DNA of 64,000 nt from NCBI RefSeq assembly GCF_030816015.1, contig NZ_JAUSXN010000001.1, positions 5,952,001-6,016,000 of the forward strand, given 5' to 3'. Origin of the DNA: Pedobacter sp. W3I1. Lineage in GTDB: Bacteria > Bacteroidota > Bacteroidia > Sphingobacteriales > Sphingobacteriaceae. The number at the start of each line of letters is the position of its first letter. Within the stretch, counting starts at the first letter, position 1. The notes beneath the pieces were generated by a model. The model saw only the letters and a list, made by a program, of their open reading frames with translations. It was not told the DNA's origin and searched no databases. Below, one piece after another: positions 41,003 to 50,160 of the stretch. The position numbers and the translations under genes were made by a program.

Positions 41003-43480
41003 TTATTTGCCAGCTAATTTATCGGCAAGCATTTTCATATAAAAACCGCCCACTACACTCCGTGCTTTAAAATTATCGCGGATACCGGTATTTGAATCAT
41101 AAAAATCGTTCAATGGCACTCTCGATTCGGTTTCGATAGCATGTTTGTAAACCGGGTGAACCAAAGCCTCGAATTCTCTTTGTGTTGGTGCAAAAGTAGC
41201 GGTCCACAAAATCCAGTCGTTTTTAGTGTAGGCCTTTCTGCTATCCAACGGAATGCCATATCTATTTTGTTTAGTCAGGTAATATTTGGTTTCTGTTTCG
41301 TATATCTTTTGCGGAAACAGGTTTAACTTTAGTACCTTATCCCAAACCAGGTTATACTTCTGGCTCCATGTATTTTTATTATCAAAAGTTAAGGCATAAT
41401 GATCGCCGGCATCGGCCATTTCAATCCATTTCGGCACCATACTTTCGGCAATAGCCCTGTATTTTTTGGCTACATCATCATAACCTAATGTTTGGGCCAT
41501 CTGCGCATAACAGGCTATACCTACAATCGCTTTTACCGATAAATTGGCATTGCGGGCCAGGTGGCCAGCAAAATCATCGGTACATAATTGTGTTTTTGGA
41601 TCTAAACCCTCCTTGGTTAAATAATCAACCCATGTGGTTAAGGTTTTCCAATGTGCTTTGGCATAATCGGCATTTCCTTGCGCTTTGGCAATTGCAGCAG
41701 TTAAAATAATCATATTACCCGATTCTTCAACCGGCATTGGCTCACCATAAGTTTGTCCGTTTGCCAATGGGTAAGTTCCCAAATCGTGAGCTGCCCAAGG
41801 GTGAGGATATTTTCCACTTTCGCTGAAATAGAAAATACCGTTCAACATGCCTTGTAATAACTCGGGATTATAAATCAGGTACAATGGTGCCGAAGGGTAA
41901 GTTACATCGACGGTGTTGATGAAACCACCACTGTTGTTTTCTTTAGATAACCATAAAATCTCACCTTGTGGACTCTTTACCAAAGTATGCGCTGCAATAC
42001 TCTGGCGGTAACCTAAAACACATAAATCGGCGTATTCTTTACCACCCGATTTTAAAGCATCGGCATATAAAGTTTGGTTAAAGGCCTCGCATTTCTGGAT
42101 CACGGTTTTGTACTCATCTGCAGCGGCGGTTAGTTGTGCTTCAATGGTTTCTTTACCTGAGGTATTCCACCATGGTCTTAAATTTTTGTTAAAATATTGA
42201 ACCGAATAAATTTCATCATAACCCAGTTCAACATATTTTTCTACCGCGGCTTTACCTACTGTTCCAAAAGGGATAACGGTATTTAATGCAAGCATTTTAC
42301 CCTGCTTAGCGGTTGAAGCTGAATTGCCTTTCCTAAAAGCATCGGCAGCATCTTTTTCGGCCGTTACAAACTGAATGGCATTGCTTGTTTTTGGCGCAGC
42401 TACATAAAAGTAACCCCAATCAATCCGCATATCATCACTTGCTTTTTGAAGAACCGGCTGTTCTACTGTGCCCGTTTTTAATACCGATAATTTAGCTGTG
42501 TTGTATTTACTTGCCGTAACTTCTTGCGTAGGACGATAAACCGCAATGTTTGATGACGCACTGAGGTATATTTTTACCTGGTGAGTTTTACCGTCATTTG
42601 CTTTTACCTGGTAGGAAACATAAGAAACCGGGCGTGCAAATAAACCCAAATCGTTCATTAACAAGGGAGAGGTAAAAGTTAATTTTAAATCAATCTTACC
42701 ACAGGTAAAGTTATAAATGGTTTGTGTGGCATTAATATCAACACTTTTTTGTTTAGCTACCTGTACTTTTTCGGCATTATCTTTTAAACGCTCTACCAAA
42801 CCAAAATCGAGGAAACGACCACCAGCAGTATTAATCAGGTGGATGGCAATTACATTCGATCCGGCTTTTAAAGCACTTTTATCGCTATTACTTAAGGCAA
42901 TATATTGGAAATTATTGGTCCAGCCTTCTTTGGTGTAGATTTTCTTCCCGTTTAGGTAAACCTCAATATTATCATCGTGATTGATCTTTAAAAACAGTTC
43001 GTTTATTGATGCAGGATTAGCGATGTTAAATGCTCTTCTTACCCATATATCGTGCGATTTCCATAATGTTTTTACATTTTTGGCATCATCTCCTATTGGT
43101 GCATTACCTGTTTGCCAGTTACTGGCGGTGTAGTTTGCAGCCTTCCAATCGCCCTGAGGTTCGGTTTCTGTATATTTTACTTCGTAACCTTTTTCATCTG
43201 AAGCAGGTACAACCGTTTTATAGGTAGTGGTTTCTTTACCTAAAAAGCGATAAATACCACCATCAACATTAATCATTCCTAAAAGAGAATGATCGGCACC
43301 CGTCCAATGTTGGGTAGAAGATTCGTTTAACTTATCGGTGCTCGACCAGATACTAAAGTAAGTATTGTGTGTAATTAAAGGATAAGATGGTGCCTTTCGC
43401 TCTTGTGCCTTTAGCAGCCCGCCTACAAACATGCAGCCCAGTATGCCTAAGAATTTTAAAGTGTTGATTTTGTTCATCAT
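41003..43480 (-). CDS. GtaA-like DUF4964/DUF5127/DUF4965/DUF1793 protein with inserted jelly-roll domain
   Basis: This exported 825-residue protein has signal peptide MNKINTLKFLGILGCMFVGG ending LKAQ. N-terminal DUF4964 segment (about 28-75, PLITHNTYFSIWSSTDKLNE), then an inserted galactose-binding-like beta domain (about 95-225, IWVRRAFNIANPASINELFL), DUF5127 (about 240-460), DUF4965 and a C-terminal (alpha/alpha)6-like DUF1793 region (about 460-820, HPWAAHDLGTYPLANGQTYG). Fungal relatives are named glutaminase A, but the helical barrel and the PUL position suggest a carbohydrate-active hydrolase. Activity is unproven here. It is the last gene of PUL II, with its own candidate promoter 64 bases upstream, and is the only clear enzyme candidate of that locus. 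Confidence 0.85.
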   Translation of the reverse strand: MMNKINTLKFLGILGCMFVGGLLKAQERKAPSYPLITHNTYFSIWSSTDKLNESSTQHWTGADHSLLGMINVDGGIYRFLGKETTTYKTVVPASDEKGYEVKYTETEPQGDWKAANYTASNWQTGNAPIGDDAKNVKTLWKSHDIWVRRAFNIANPASINELFLKINHDDNIEVYLNGKKIYTKEGWTNNFQYIALSNSDKSALKAGSNVIAIHLINTAGGRFLDFGLVERLKDNAEKVQVAKQKSVDINATQTIYNFTCGKIDLKLTFTSPLLMNDLGLFARPVSYVSYQVKANDGKTHQVKIYLSASSNIAVYRPTQEVTASKYNTAKLSVLKTGTVEQPVLQKASDDMRIDWGYFYVAAPKTSNAIQFVTAEKDAADAFRKGNSASTAKQGKMLALNTVIPFGTVGKAAVEKYVELGYDEIYSVQYFNKNLRPWWNTSGKETIEAQLTAAADEYKTVIQKCEAFNQTLYADALKSGGKEYADLCVLGYRQSIAAHTLVKSPQGEILWLSKENNSGGFINTVDVTYPSAPLYLIYNPELLQGMLNGIFYFSESGKYPHPWAAHDLGTYPLANGQTYGEPMPVEESGNMIILTAAIAKAQGNADYAKAHWKTLTTWVDYLTKEGLDPKTQLCTDDFAGHLARNANLSVKAIVGIACYAQMAQTLGYDDVAKKYRAIAESMVPKWIEMADAGDHYALTFDNKNTWSQKYNLVWDKVLKLNLFPQKIYETETKYYLTKQNRYGIPLDSRKAYTKNDWILWTATFAPTQREFEALVHPVYKHAIETESRVPLNDFYDSNTGIRDNFKARSVVGGFYMKMLADKLAGK

Positions 43481-43530
43481 TTGTGTGTGTATTGAAATCG
43501 GATGTTATATTTTGGTTAGATTTAACGCTG

Positions 43531-43577
43531 GTTAAACGTTTTACTAAAGTATAAAATATAATTTACTTTTTGCAAAA
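43531..43577 (-). promoter_or_regulatory. Candidate promoter with overlapping AAACGTTT operator before the DUF4965 gene
   Basis: On the minus strand TTTTG (complement of 43573-43577), 21 bases, then TACTTTAG (43544-43551), a near match to the Bacteroidota -33/-7 pattern. GTAAAACGTTTAAC, a 14-bp palindrome with one mismatch, abuts the -7 element (43531-43544). The placement suits repression by a LacI-type protein. The rest of the gap 43481-43684 is AT-rich. Confidence 0.5.
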
Positions 43578-43684
43578 GAAGTCTGTTTTTAATTGTCTAA
43601 ATGACATTTAAAAATAACCCTCAAAAAAATACATGAAGTGATTAAGCTCCATGTATCTTTCAAATTGTGCATAAAACCTATAAA

Positions 43685-44527
43685 CTAAGGTTGTTTTTTG
43701 TTGATGGTCCACTCGGCCAATTGAAACACGCGACTTCCTCTGTTCGATTTAATGTAAAGGCGGTAAAATTTGTAAGCAATGTAGTTATCGAAGTGGAAAA
43801 GCTTAGTAACCCCTCTGCTATCCTTTTCATTTGTATTTAACCAAGGGCATACCGTAACCGTATGCAGATCGGTATACTGGATACCATCTAATGAGCCCTG
43901 CAAAATCCAGAATCTTGGATCGCGGTCTGGTGCATCATTACCCGAGGTTAACGTATAAGCACCCACTATCTTTGGAGTATTTAGCTCGAAGGTACATTTT
44001 TGCGTACCATCAAAACCGGCCTGTAGGAATTTCGTATTGATATCCTGATCGACCAGTTTTTTGGAGCCTTCACCAGAATCGGCCCCTGCACCAGCTTCCA
44101 GGTTAACTGAAAATTTACCGCCAATGGTTTTCATGTAATTTTCACCACAAATGGAGTAATTTATGGTCGGATCGACCACATTAAGCATTACTTCTTTTGC
44201 TGCAGTATAACCCTGACCATTTCTTGTAGTTAAGGTTACCTTATATTTCCCCGGGAAACGGTAAGTATGTTTTGGGTTCACCACAACAGAGGTACTGTCA
44301 TCGCCAAACTGCCACAATAAACTTTTATAATTTGTAGAACTTCCGGTGAACTGGTATTCTAAAAATTTCAATGTATCGGGTTTTACAAAAGTAAAACCAG
44401 CTGTAGGTTTAGGTTCATCTACTACTGGAACCACTTCTTCTGCATCTTTCTTACACTTTACTGTTGTAATTACAATAAGTATTAAAAGAGATAGAATACT
44501 GAATAATCTTTTTATGTTATTTTTCAT
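43685..44527 (-). CDS. Lipoprotein with PKD and F5/8 type C (discoidin-like) domains
   Basis: 280 residues, signal MKNNIKRLFSILSLLILIVI with lipobox TTVKC then KKDAEEV. PKD domain (about 40-115): LLWQFGDDSTSVVVNPKHTY and FPGKYKVTLTTRNGQGYTAAKE carry the WxFGDG-like and HxY signature. F5/8C-like domain (about 150-278): FELNTPKIVGAYTLTSGND, DPRFWILQGSLDGIQYTDLH, FYRLYIKSNRGSRVFQLAEW. F5/8C domains bind glycans. The C-terminal domain is clearly paralogous to that of the gene at 55988-57110. Likely a surface glycan-binding accessory of PUL II, 13 bases from its upstream neighbour. Confidence 0.85.
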   Translation of the reverse strand: MKNNIKRLFSILSLLILIVITTVKCKKDAEEVVPVVDEPKPTAGFTFVKPDTLKFLEYQFTGSSTNYKSLLWQFGDDSTSVVVNPKHTYRFPGKYKVTLTTRNGQGYTAAKEVMLNVVDPTINYSICGENYMKTIGGKFSVNLEAGAGADSGEGSKKLVDQDINTKFLQAGFDGTQKCTFELNTPKIVGAYTLTSGNDAPDRDPRFWILQGSLDGIQYTDLHTVTVCPWLNTNEKDSRGVTKLFHFDNYIAYKFYRLYIKSNRGSRVFQLAEWTINKKQP

Positions 44528-44540
44528 ATCTTATTAATAT

Positions 44541-45977
44541 TTAAGGTGTTGGAAATAATTGAGATTTTGGTATTACTCTTTTTGACAAAATATTTGGAAC
44601 TTCAATTTCCAGATAAGCCTGCTGCCCGCCAACATTTTCGCGGTGATGTGCTTCTATTTTATATCTTTTACCACGTTCTAAAAATATGGTACCCTTACGC
44701 GAATCTTTATTCCATTGGGTGGTATAATCGTCTACTAACGCTACGCCATTAACATATAGTCTGGCACCATCATCCCAACGGGTTTGATAGAAAGTATAGG
44801 TACCACGCACTGGTGCTAAAAACTCTCCTGTCCACCTGGTCGCAAAGTTATCCCGGCTTAATTTAGTTTCAGCCGCATTTTTCACATTGTCTGGCCATCC
44901 ATCCTCACTAAAGTTAATGGTTTCATCAATTCTTGTCACAAATGGTGCACGCCCATCATCCGGATCCAATTGCGTATTAGTATAATATTTTGCTGTCAAA
45001 CCTGTACCAGTTCCCGTGATATAAGAGTTGTTATCTAAATTTACGTTAGGATCTACTACCACGATTATTTTGCTTTTTGTAGGATGAATCACATGGTTTG
45101 TAGCATCGCTAATACTGAAAGCAAACGCGAATTTCTTATTCGCAACGATATTGGCATCAAAAACCGGCCATGGTATCTGAAGTCTAACGATTGCACTGGA
45201 TGCCCCTGTAGCAAATCGAACTAAAGTATCAAGCGAGTAATCCTTGGCAGCCAAATGTATCGCATCTGCAGGCAAAGTTCCCCTACCTACTAAAGTGGCA
45301 ATAGTATCTACATTTTCTTTAATTTTAATATTGAATGCAGTAGACGGCTGATTCTCTAAACTTACAATAAGTGGAATGGTTACCCCAGCTGGTCCTACAA
45401 TGTATTCACCCTGATAAACCACATTATATATACCGCCACCATTTAAAGTTAAGTAGTGTATATCAGTTTGTTTTAACAGATCTGCAGTATTAATAATTAC
45501 TAAAATGGTCGATTTACCTGCTGCAATTTTGTTTCCTTTGCCCGGAGCTGATAGTTTTAAGGCAAAAACAACCTTTTTACCATAATTACGTTCCAATACC
45601 GATCTGCGAACAATGGCAATACCTTCGCTGTTATCGGTTCCATAAGCAACGTTAATTACATTGGGATATTCCACCGCAGCAGACGGCATGAGTACGCCAT
45701 TTGCTATAGTACCGTTGTTAATTAACTGTGTAACCGTATCGTTATTTAAGGTTAAACCTACCTGAAAAGCTTCTTCTGCCACCCCGGTTAAGGAGATTTT
45801 AAAGGGAACTTTAACGTATTCATTATCGATTGAAACATTTCCGACCACAATACCCTCGCCTGTTATACTCCGGGTGGCAGCATCTGGCAGCTTCAAATCA
45901 TCTACTTGTGATTTGCGACAAGAATAAACACCAATGATGCTTAAACTTACCAATGCGATATATATAATTTTTTTCAT
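44541..45977 (-). CDS. Lipoprotein with two DUF1735-like domains and a PA14 domain
   Basis: 478 residues, signal MKKIIYIALVSLSIIGVYSC with the Cys as lipid site. Two tandem DUF1735 (BT_3987-type) Ig-like domains (about 35-155 and 180-305), each with the valine-rich VPFKISLTG / IPLIVSLEN opening. A C-terminal PA14 domain follows (about 322-476: GLTAKYYTNTQLDPDDGRAP, FATRWTGEFLAPVRGTYTFY, WDDGARLYVNGVALVDDY), a jelly-roll fold that often binds carbohydrate. There is no enzyme motif. It belongs to the run of accessory lipoproteins of PUL II; gaps on each side are 13 and 30 bases. Confidence 0.87.
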   Translation of the reverse strand: MKKIIYIALVSLSIIGVYSCRKSQVDDLKLPDAATRSITGEGIVVGNVSIDNEYVKVPFKISLTGVAEEAFQVGLTLNNDTVTQLINNGTIANGVLMPSAAVEYPNVINVAYGTDNSEGIAIVRRSVLERNYGKKVVFALKLSAPGKGNKIAAGKSTILVIINTADLLKQTDIHYLTLNGGGIYNVVYQGEYIVGPAGVTIPLIVSLENQPSTAFNIKIKENVDTIATLVGRGTLPADAIHLAAKDYSLDTLVRFATGASSAIVRLQIPWPVFDANIVANKKFAFAFSISDATNHVIHPTKSKIIVVVDPNVNLDNNSYITGTGTGLTAKYYTNTQLDPDDGRAPFVTRIDETINFSEDGWPDNVKNAAETKLSRDNFATRWTGEFLAPVRGTYTFYQTRWDDGARLYVNGVALVDDYTTQWNKDSRKGTIFLERGKRYKIEAHHRENVGGQQAYLEIEVPNILSKRVIPKSQLFPTP

Positions 45978-46007
45978 TTTATGCTGTTTTAAATTATCAG
46001 ATAATCG

Positions 46008-47711
46008 TTATTGATCCAACCAAACCCGGCCATCAAGGCCCCAGGCCTGTTTATTGGCAATCTTTAACCAGTTTATAATCTGCGCCGGAATATCTGATGT
46101 TTGCGGAACAAATATCGCGAGTGTTTCTGGTGCAGGAGGGCAGATTAAATCGTTAAAATTCTCCCAGGTATAAGTTCCCTGAAATTTAAAGTCGTGCGCC
46201 TGAGAACTTAAATCAGCCATGATATTACCGTTACCATCCGTTGCGGGCCAATACCCTACGAGAAAATTAAAATATGGATGACTTTGATCGATTGAAGTTT
46301 GACAGGCATAGTTGCCGATCATTCCATCTGGAACAGAAAATTTAAAAAAGCGGATGTCACTTACATATACATCTGGTACTCCGTGTCCATTTCCGTTTAA
46401 AAATCCTAATTTTAAAGGATTCGAATTTGCCAACGAACCTGAACCTGTAATTTCGAGCTCATTATTAAAGCTACCATTGGTATAGGTACGAACAAACCTT
46501 TGTCCATTACGCACCTCTATTTTTGCCGTTAAATTTGTCCATTTCCCCTTGGTAAAACTCCCCCCCCTACATTGGTGGTAATCTCCATCTTTGGTACCTC
46601 GCCACTCAAAATACCAATAGTCTTCTTCTAAATAAATTACCCAACCTACGCTCGGGTGGCCACCAGACCATTCGTTACGTTTACCTAAAACACTCGGCCA
46701 GAAAAATTTGTCTTCGTTCTTTTTAACCTTAAGTTCTATGGTCACTTTTGTAGTGTCATCTATATTGTAAACATTTGCGTCAGCAGCATCAACCTGTGCC
46801 CTCACATCTTCTCCTTTAAAACGGATGGTTTTGCCTAAATACCTGTTACCCGTAAATGGCTTTGTTAAAATTCGTTTGCTGTAGGTTGGTGCATAATAAA
46901 TTACAAATGAATTTGCTTTAGGCTGACTAAAAATGGTTTGGTCATCGGCATTTGCAGGTAATGTATACGGCCCACCGGCGCTAGATGCGATCACAACCAA
47001 CCACTGCTCATTATTATAGTTTGGGCGTTTTTTTAATGCTGTTAAGATTTCACCTACCGAAGTATCGAATTTTTCGATGGCTGTTTTATAGGCTGGGAAA
47101 GAAATATCATACCCAGATCCGGCAGCTGCACCAGCCGCATTAACCCCTGTAAAGTGGCCTACAACTACAGCAGCTGTATCGCTTGTTAAATTACTTATTA
47201 AGCCTGCTTTAACGGCATCATCATCTGCCACCAAGCTACTCGCATCGGCTCCTGTATTTAACGATTTAAAAACCGCTGATGAAGTATAGGTAACAATTTT
47301 CGATTTTGCACTTACCTCTTTAATCCTATTGAAGATAATTGGGTAATTCTGCAGATTGTTATTCGTTAATGCATCAGTGGTAACTTTATGTTTATCTTTT
47401 TTAACCCCGGTTAACATATTTGCCCAATTGGTTGCATTTGCAGTTGCATCAGGATCGCTTAAACCTACCCAACTATAGATAGCGTGCGGCAAAATCGCAT
47501 CGATATTTGGTGTATTTGCATCTAATACCGATTGCCCCCTTGCTCCATCAACCACTAAATAGAGCACCTTACGGTTACCGAATTTTACGGTTGTGGTATC
47601 GTTGGCATTCTTGTCGCTAATTGTTCTGTCGAATTCCTTATTACAAGAAAATATGGCCGTGGTGATTATTGCTGCGATTAAGCCAATCAATAATTTATAT
47701 TTTTTCATCAT
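46008..47711 (-). CDS. Lipoprotein with phosphatase/phosphodiesterase-like fold, LamG-like and DUF4983 domains
   Basis: 567 residues, signal MKKYKLLIGLIAAIITTAIF with lipobox Cys then NKEFD. Residues about 48-305 resemble the type I phosphodiesterase/alkaline phosphatase fold (VLYLVVDGARGQSV, NTPNIDAILPHAIYS, NWANMLTGVKKDKH). The metal-binding DHG stretch expected after the later beta strand appears as VVVIASSAGGPYTLP, with neither Asp nor His. A LamG-like domain (about 320-465) and DUF4983 (about 470-567, ending LDGRVWLDQ) follow. It is probably a non-catalytic, binding or scaffolding derivative. Position in PUL II: between the TIG/delta-60 and DUF1735/PA14 genes. Confidence 0.8.
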   Translation of the reverse strand: MMKKYKLLIGLIAAIITTAIFSCNKEFDRTISDKNANDTTTVKFGNRKVLYLVVDGARGQSVLDANTPNIDAILPHAIYSWVGLSDPDATANATNWANMLTGVKKDKHKVTTDALTNNNLQNYPIIFNRIKEVSAKSKIVTYTSSAVFKSLNTGADASSLVADDDAVKAGLISNLTSDTAAVVVGHFTGVNAAGAAAGSGYDISFPAYKTAIEKFDTSVGEILTALKKRPNYNNEQWLVVIASSAGGPYTLPANADDQTIFSQPKANSFVIYYAPTYSKRILTKPFTGNRYLGKTIRFKGEDVRAQVDAADANVYNIDDTTKVTIELKVKKNEDKFFWPSVLGKRNEWSGGHPSVGWVIYLEEDYWYFEWRGTKDGDYHQCRGGSFTKGKWTNLTAKIEVRNGQRFVRTYTNGSFNNELEITGSGSLANSNPLKLGFLNGNGHGVPDVYVSDIRFFKFSVPDGMIGNYACQTSIDQSHPYFNFLVGYWPATDGNGNIMADLSSQAHDFKFQGTYTWENFNDLICPPAPETLAIFVPQTSDIPAQIINWLKIANKQAWGLDGRVWLDQ

Positions 47712-47747
47712 ACTCTTCCTAATTTATATTTTGGTTAGCTTAATCTA

Positions 47748-49367
47748 CTATTCGATGGTTACCCTGATAATGTGATATAATGGTAGATTATCAAAACGAT
47801 AGAATTCACCAATTAACAATAATGCTTTTTTACCATCTGCAGATTTAGTTTCGATCACATCAGATAAGCCACCATTAAAAGGACCTGTAGAATTGTATCC
47901 TTTTGCCAATGTTCCTGTCGGTGTTAACACCATAAAACCATTTCTGGTAACGTTATTGTATTTAATAAAGTTGCCGCTCACTACAATTAATCCATTATTA
48001 AGCTGCTTGGCGAAACCAGGAAAACCACCTTCAAATGATTTGGAAGCAAATGTCTCATCTAAAGTTCCATTATCATTTAAAACCGCTATGCCAAATGCTG
48101 GTTTACCATTGTATTGGCTAAAGATTCCAGTGATTACATATTTTTTTGTAGTAGCATTATAGGTACATGAACTTATGGTATTATCTGCCCCTGAACCGGG
48201 AGTAAAAGAAGGATCGATGTTTCCGTCAGGATTTAAGCGAACAATACGATTGGCCGGTTGACCATCAAACGTATTAAAGCTGCCAAATACAACCAGTTTT
48301 TCCAATTTCTCGGCATCGGTATGCATATAACTATCGATATTTCCATTTCCACTTTCCTTTCCTTTATTTGTAGTAGTGTTAAAACGGAAAGTTTTATCAA
48401 GGCTGCCATCTAAATTAAAGCGCAATACCTGGCGAATTTCTGTACTGTCCAGTATTACAGTATCTCGGGAAAAATCATAATTAAACTTATCATAGGTTCT
48501 TTTTACATAATACCTAAAATCGCCTGTTGCTAAAATTTTTCCCTGATGGGCATATACACGGTTGATATAACCATTGGTACCACCATTAAATTTTGGGAAC
48601 CATTTTTGCGTAACCGTATCGGTAAGCGTTGGCTTTCTTTTGGTTTGGATTTTTATGGTGTCGATTGCTCCACTAGTAAACAAACTGGTAATGTTGCTGA
48701 TATTTTCGGTACGCTGGTTAAATCCGCTAAAACTACCCGCAATAATAAAGCGACCGCCAATTTCCAAAACCCTAAATAATGGACCATTCGCCCCTTTTCC
48801 GGTACGGAAAGTACGATCGTATTCTCCGTCAATGGATGTTCGGGCAATTCGATTGATTGGAACCACCCCGCCTTTGTTATCAAAGTTGGTAAACCTACCT
48901 ACAACAATAGCTCTTCCATCAAGCATTTCGTACACCTGACTTACATAACCATTTGTACCCGCTATCGCTTTAAAAGTAGGATCGATTTGAATAAGCCCGG
49001 ATACGGTAAAAGTTGGCCCAATAAATAATTGGTCACCAATGGCGATTGAAGTTACGCCCGTACTTCCATTTTCGGGAACTTTAACCTTTATTTCAGTGGC
49101 AGTTACACTAACCACTTCGGCCTTTTCGCCGTTAAACATAAAGCTTAACTGATCTTTATATTTATCAAAACCAGCAGCTTTGATGGTTACAGTTGTACCC
49201 ACCAGTCCGATTGCCGGAACAGGTATATCGGTTTGCGAAATGGCCACACCCAGGGGTGACTTTGCATCAGCATAAGGATCGGGCAGCACTTCGTCTGCCT
49301 TTTTACATCCTTGAAAACTAAAAGCAATCAAAGTGATTATTGCGAATATAAATTTAATTTTTTTCAT
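47748..49367 (-). CDS. Lipoprotein with IPT/TIG (DUF5008-like) domain and delta-60-type repeat propeller
   Basis: 539 residues, signal MKKIKFIFAIITLIAFSFQG with lipobox Cys then KKADEVL. TIG-like domain (about 35-120: VGTTVTIKAAGFDKYKDQLS, FNGEKAEVVSVTATEIKVKV). The remainder (about 125-535) is a repeat region in which phrases of the form DGxxDxTF recur (DGEYDRTFRTGKGANG, DGSLDKTFRFN, DGNIDPSFTPGSGADN, NGTLDETF), the delta-60 repeat pattern, probably a beta-propeller. No catalytic motif. It is comparable to SusE-position accessory proteins and may bind the PUL II ligand. IPT domains are the known substrates of TMEM260, the animal relative of the GT117 genes in this window. Confidence 0.83.
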   Translation of the reverse strand: MKKIKFIFAIITLIAFSFQGCKKADEVLPDPYADAKSPLGVAISQTDIPVPAIGLVGTTVTIKAAGFDKYKDQLSFMFNGEKAEVVSVTATEIKVKVPENGSTGVTSIAIGDQLFIGPTFTVSGLIQIDPTFKAIAGTNGYVSQVYEMLDGRAIVVGRFTNFDNKGGVVPINRIARTSIDGEYDRTFRTGKGANGPLFRVLEIGGRFIIAGSFSGFNQRTENISNITSLFTSGAIDTIKIQTKRKPTLTDTVTQKWFPKFNGGTNGYINRVYAHQGKILATGDFRYYVKRTYDKFNYDFSRDTVILDSTEIRQVLRFNLDGSLDKTFRFNTTTNKGKESGNGNIDSYMHTDAEKLEKLVVFGSFNTFDGQPANRIVRLNPDGNIDPSFTPGSGADNTISSCTYNATTKKYVITGIFSQYNGKPAFGIAVLNDNGTLDETFASKSFEGGFPGFAKQLNNGLIVVSGNFIKYNNVTRNGFMVLTPTGTLAKGYNSTGPFNGGLSDVIETKSADGKKALLLIGEFYRFDNLPLYHIIRVTIE

Positions 49368-49400
49368 CGTTTAATTTCTTGAGGTAAAACCAATTATGAC

Positions 49401-50141
49401 TTATTTTGAGGGATCAGAAGGTGCTAAACCACTAAAATATACATCACTAAAAAAATCATTCCGGTTAAATCCAAAAAAAGCACCACCAACGATATCATTA
49501 TAGGCCAAGGCATGCACTACACCATTGGTGGGTTTTATATCAGATGATGATACCTTATTGATATACCAATTATCATTTGGTTTTGAAGCATCAGGAATAT
49601 AAGTCAAATTGAGTTGGCGGTATCCAATATATTTGATATTATTTGCGGTAGCATAGGTTACCCCTATGTTAGAAATATTACCTGCAAGGGAATAATATAA
49701 GCCACCTGGATACACACTCCTCACATCAAAATCTATCTGCTGATAGTCCTTTAATCTATTCACCCCTTTAAACATGTAGCGTTGCAAATATCTCCTCCAA
49801 ATTACCGGACTAATCTGGTCTAAAGTTTTAACGGTATCTTTTCCGGAGTAAAAAAGGAAATTATTTAATCCATCAGTTCTGATTGTTCCGATTGTTTTTT
49901 TGATTACTTCATCATCAGGTGCAAAAAAAGTAAAGTCCTCATTTGAAAAGGTACTCTCTAAACCCGCCAGCTTTACAATTTTGGCCACAGTATCAAAGGG
50001 TACCGTTTTAGCTTGCAAGTATTGAAGCATATTGCCTTTGAAATTAGGATCAGCCAGGCCTCCATCTCGATAATATTCATCTTTTTTACAAGCATTTAAG
50101 AATATCAATAGGGCAGCACAAGCAAAAATTAGCTTTTTCAT
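49401..50141 (-). CDS. Fasciclin (FAS1)-domain lipoprotein
   Basis: From MKKLIFACAALLIFLNACKK it is 246 residues; the open frame reaches 16 codons further into the SusD gene end. Lipobox LNAC then KKDEYY. One FAS1-like domain (about 35-240): GNMLQYLQAKTVPFDTVAKI, LAGLESTFSNEDFTFFAPDD (the classic TvFAPxd signature), KTLDQISPVIWRRYLQRYMF and a C-terminal NGVVHALAYNDIV matching the FAS1 H-box region. FAS1 domains mediate adhesion. Placement directly after susD suggests a SusD-associated surface component. It parallels the FAS1 gene at 55988-57110 of the other SusCD pair. Confidence 0.88.
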   Translation of the reverse strand: MKKLIFACAALLIFLNACKKDEYYRDGGLADPNFKGNMLQYLQAKTVPFDTVAKIVKLAGLESTFSNEDFTFFAPDDEVIKKTIGTIRTDGLNNFLFYSGKDTVKTLDQISPVIWRRYLQRYMFKGVNRLKDYQQIDFDVRSVYPGGLYYSLAGNISNIGVTYATANNIKYIGYRQLNLTYIPDASKPNDNWYINKVSSSDIKPTNGVVHALAYNDIVGGAFFGFNRNDFFSDVYFSGLAPSDPSK

Positions 50142-50160
50142 ATTTCTTTTATTATAATAA

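Noticed and set aside
46008..47711. Active sulfatase or phosphodiesterase
   Set aside because: The expected metal-binding Asp/His residues are absent from the visible motifs.
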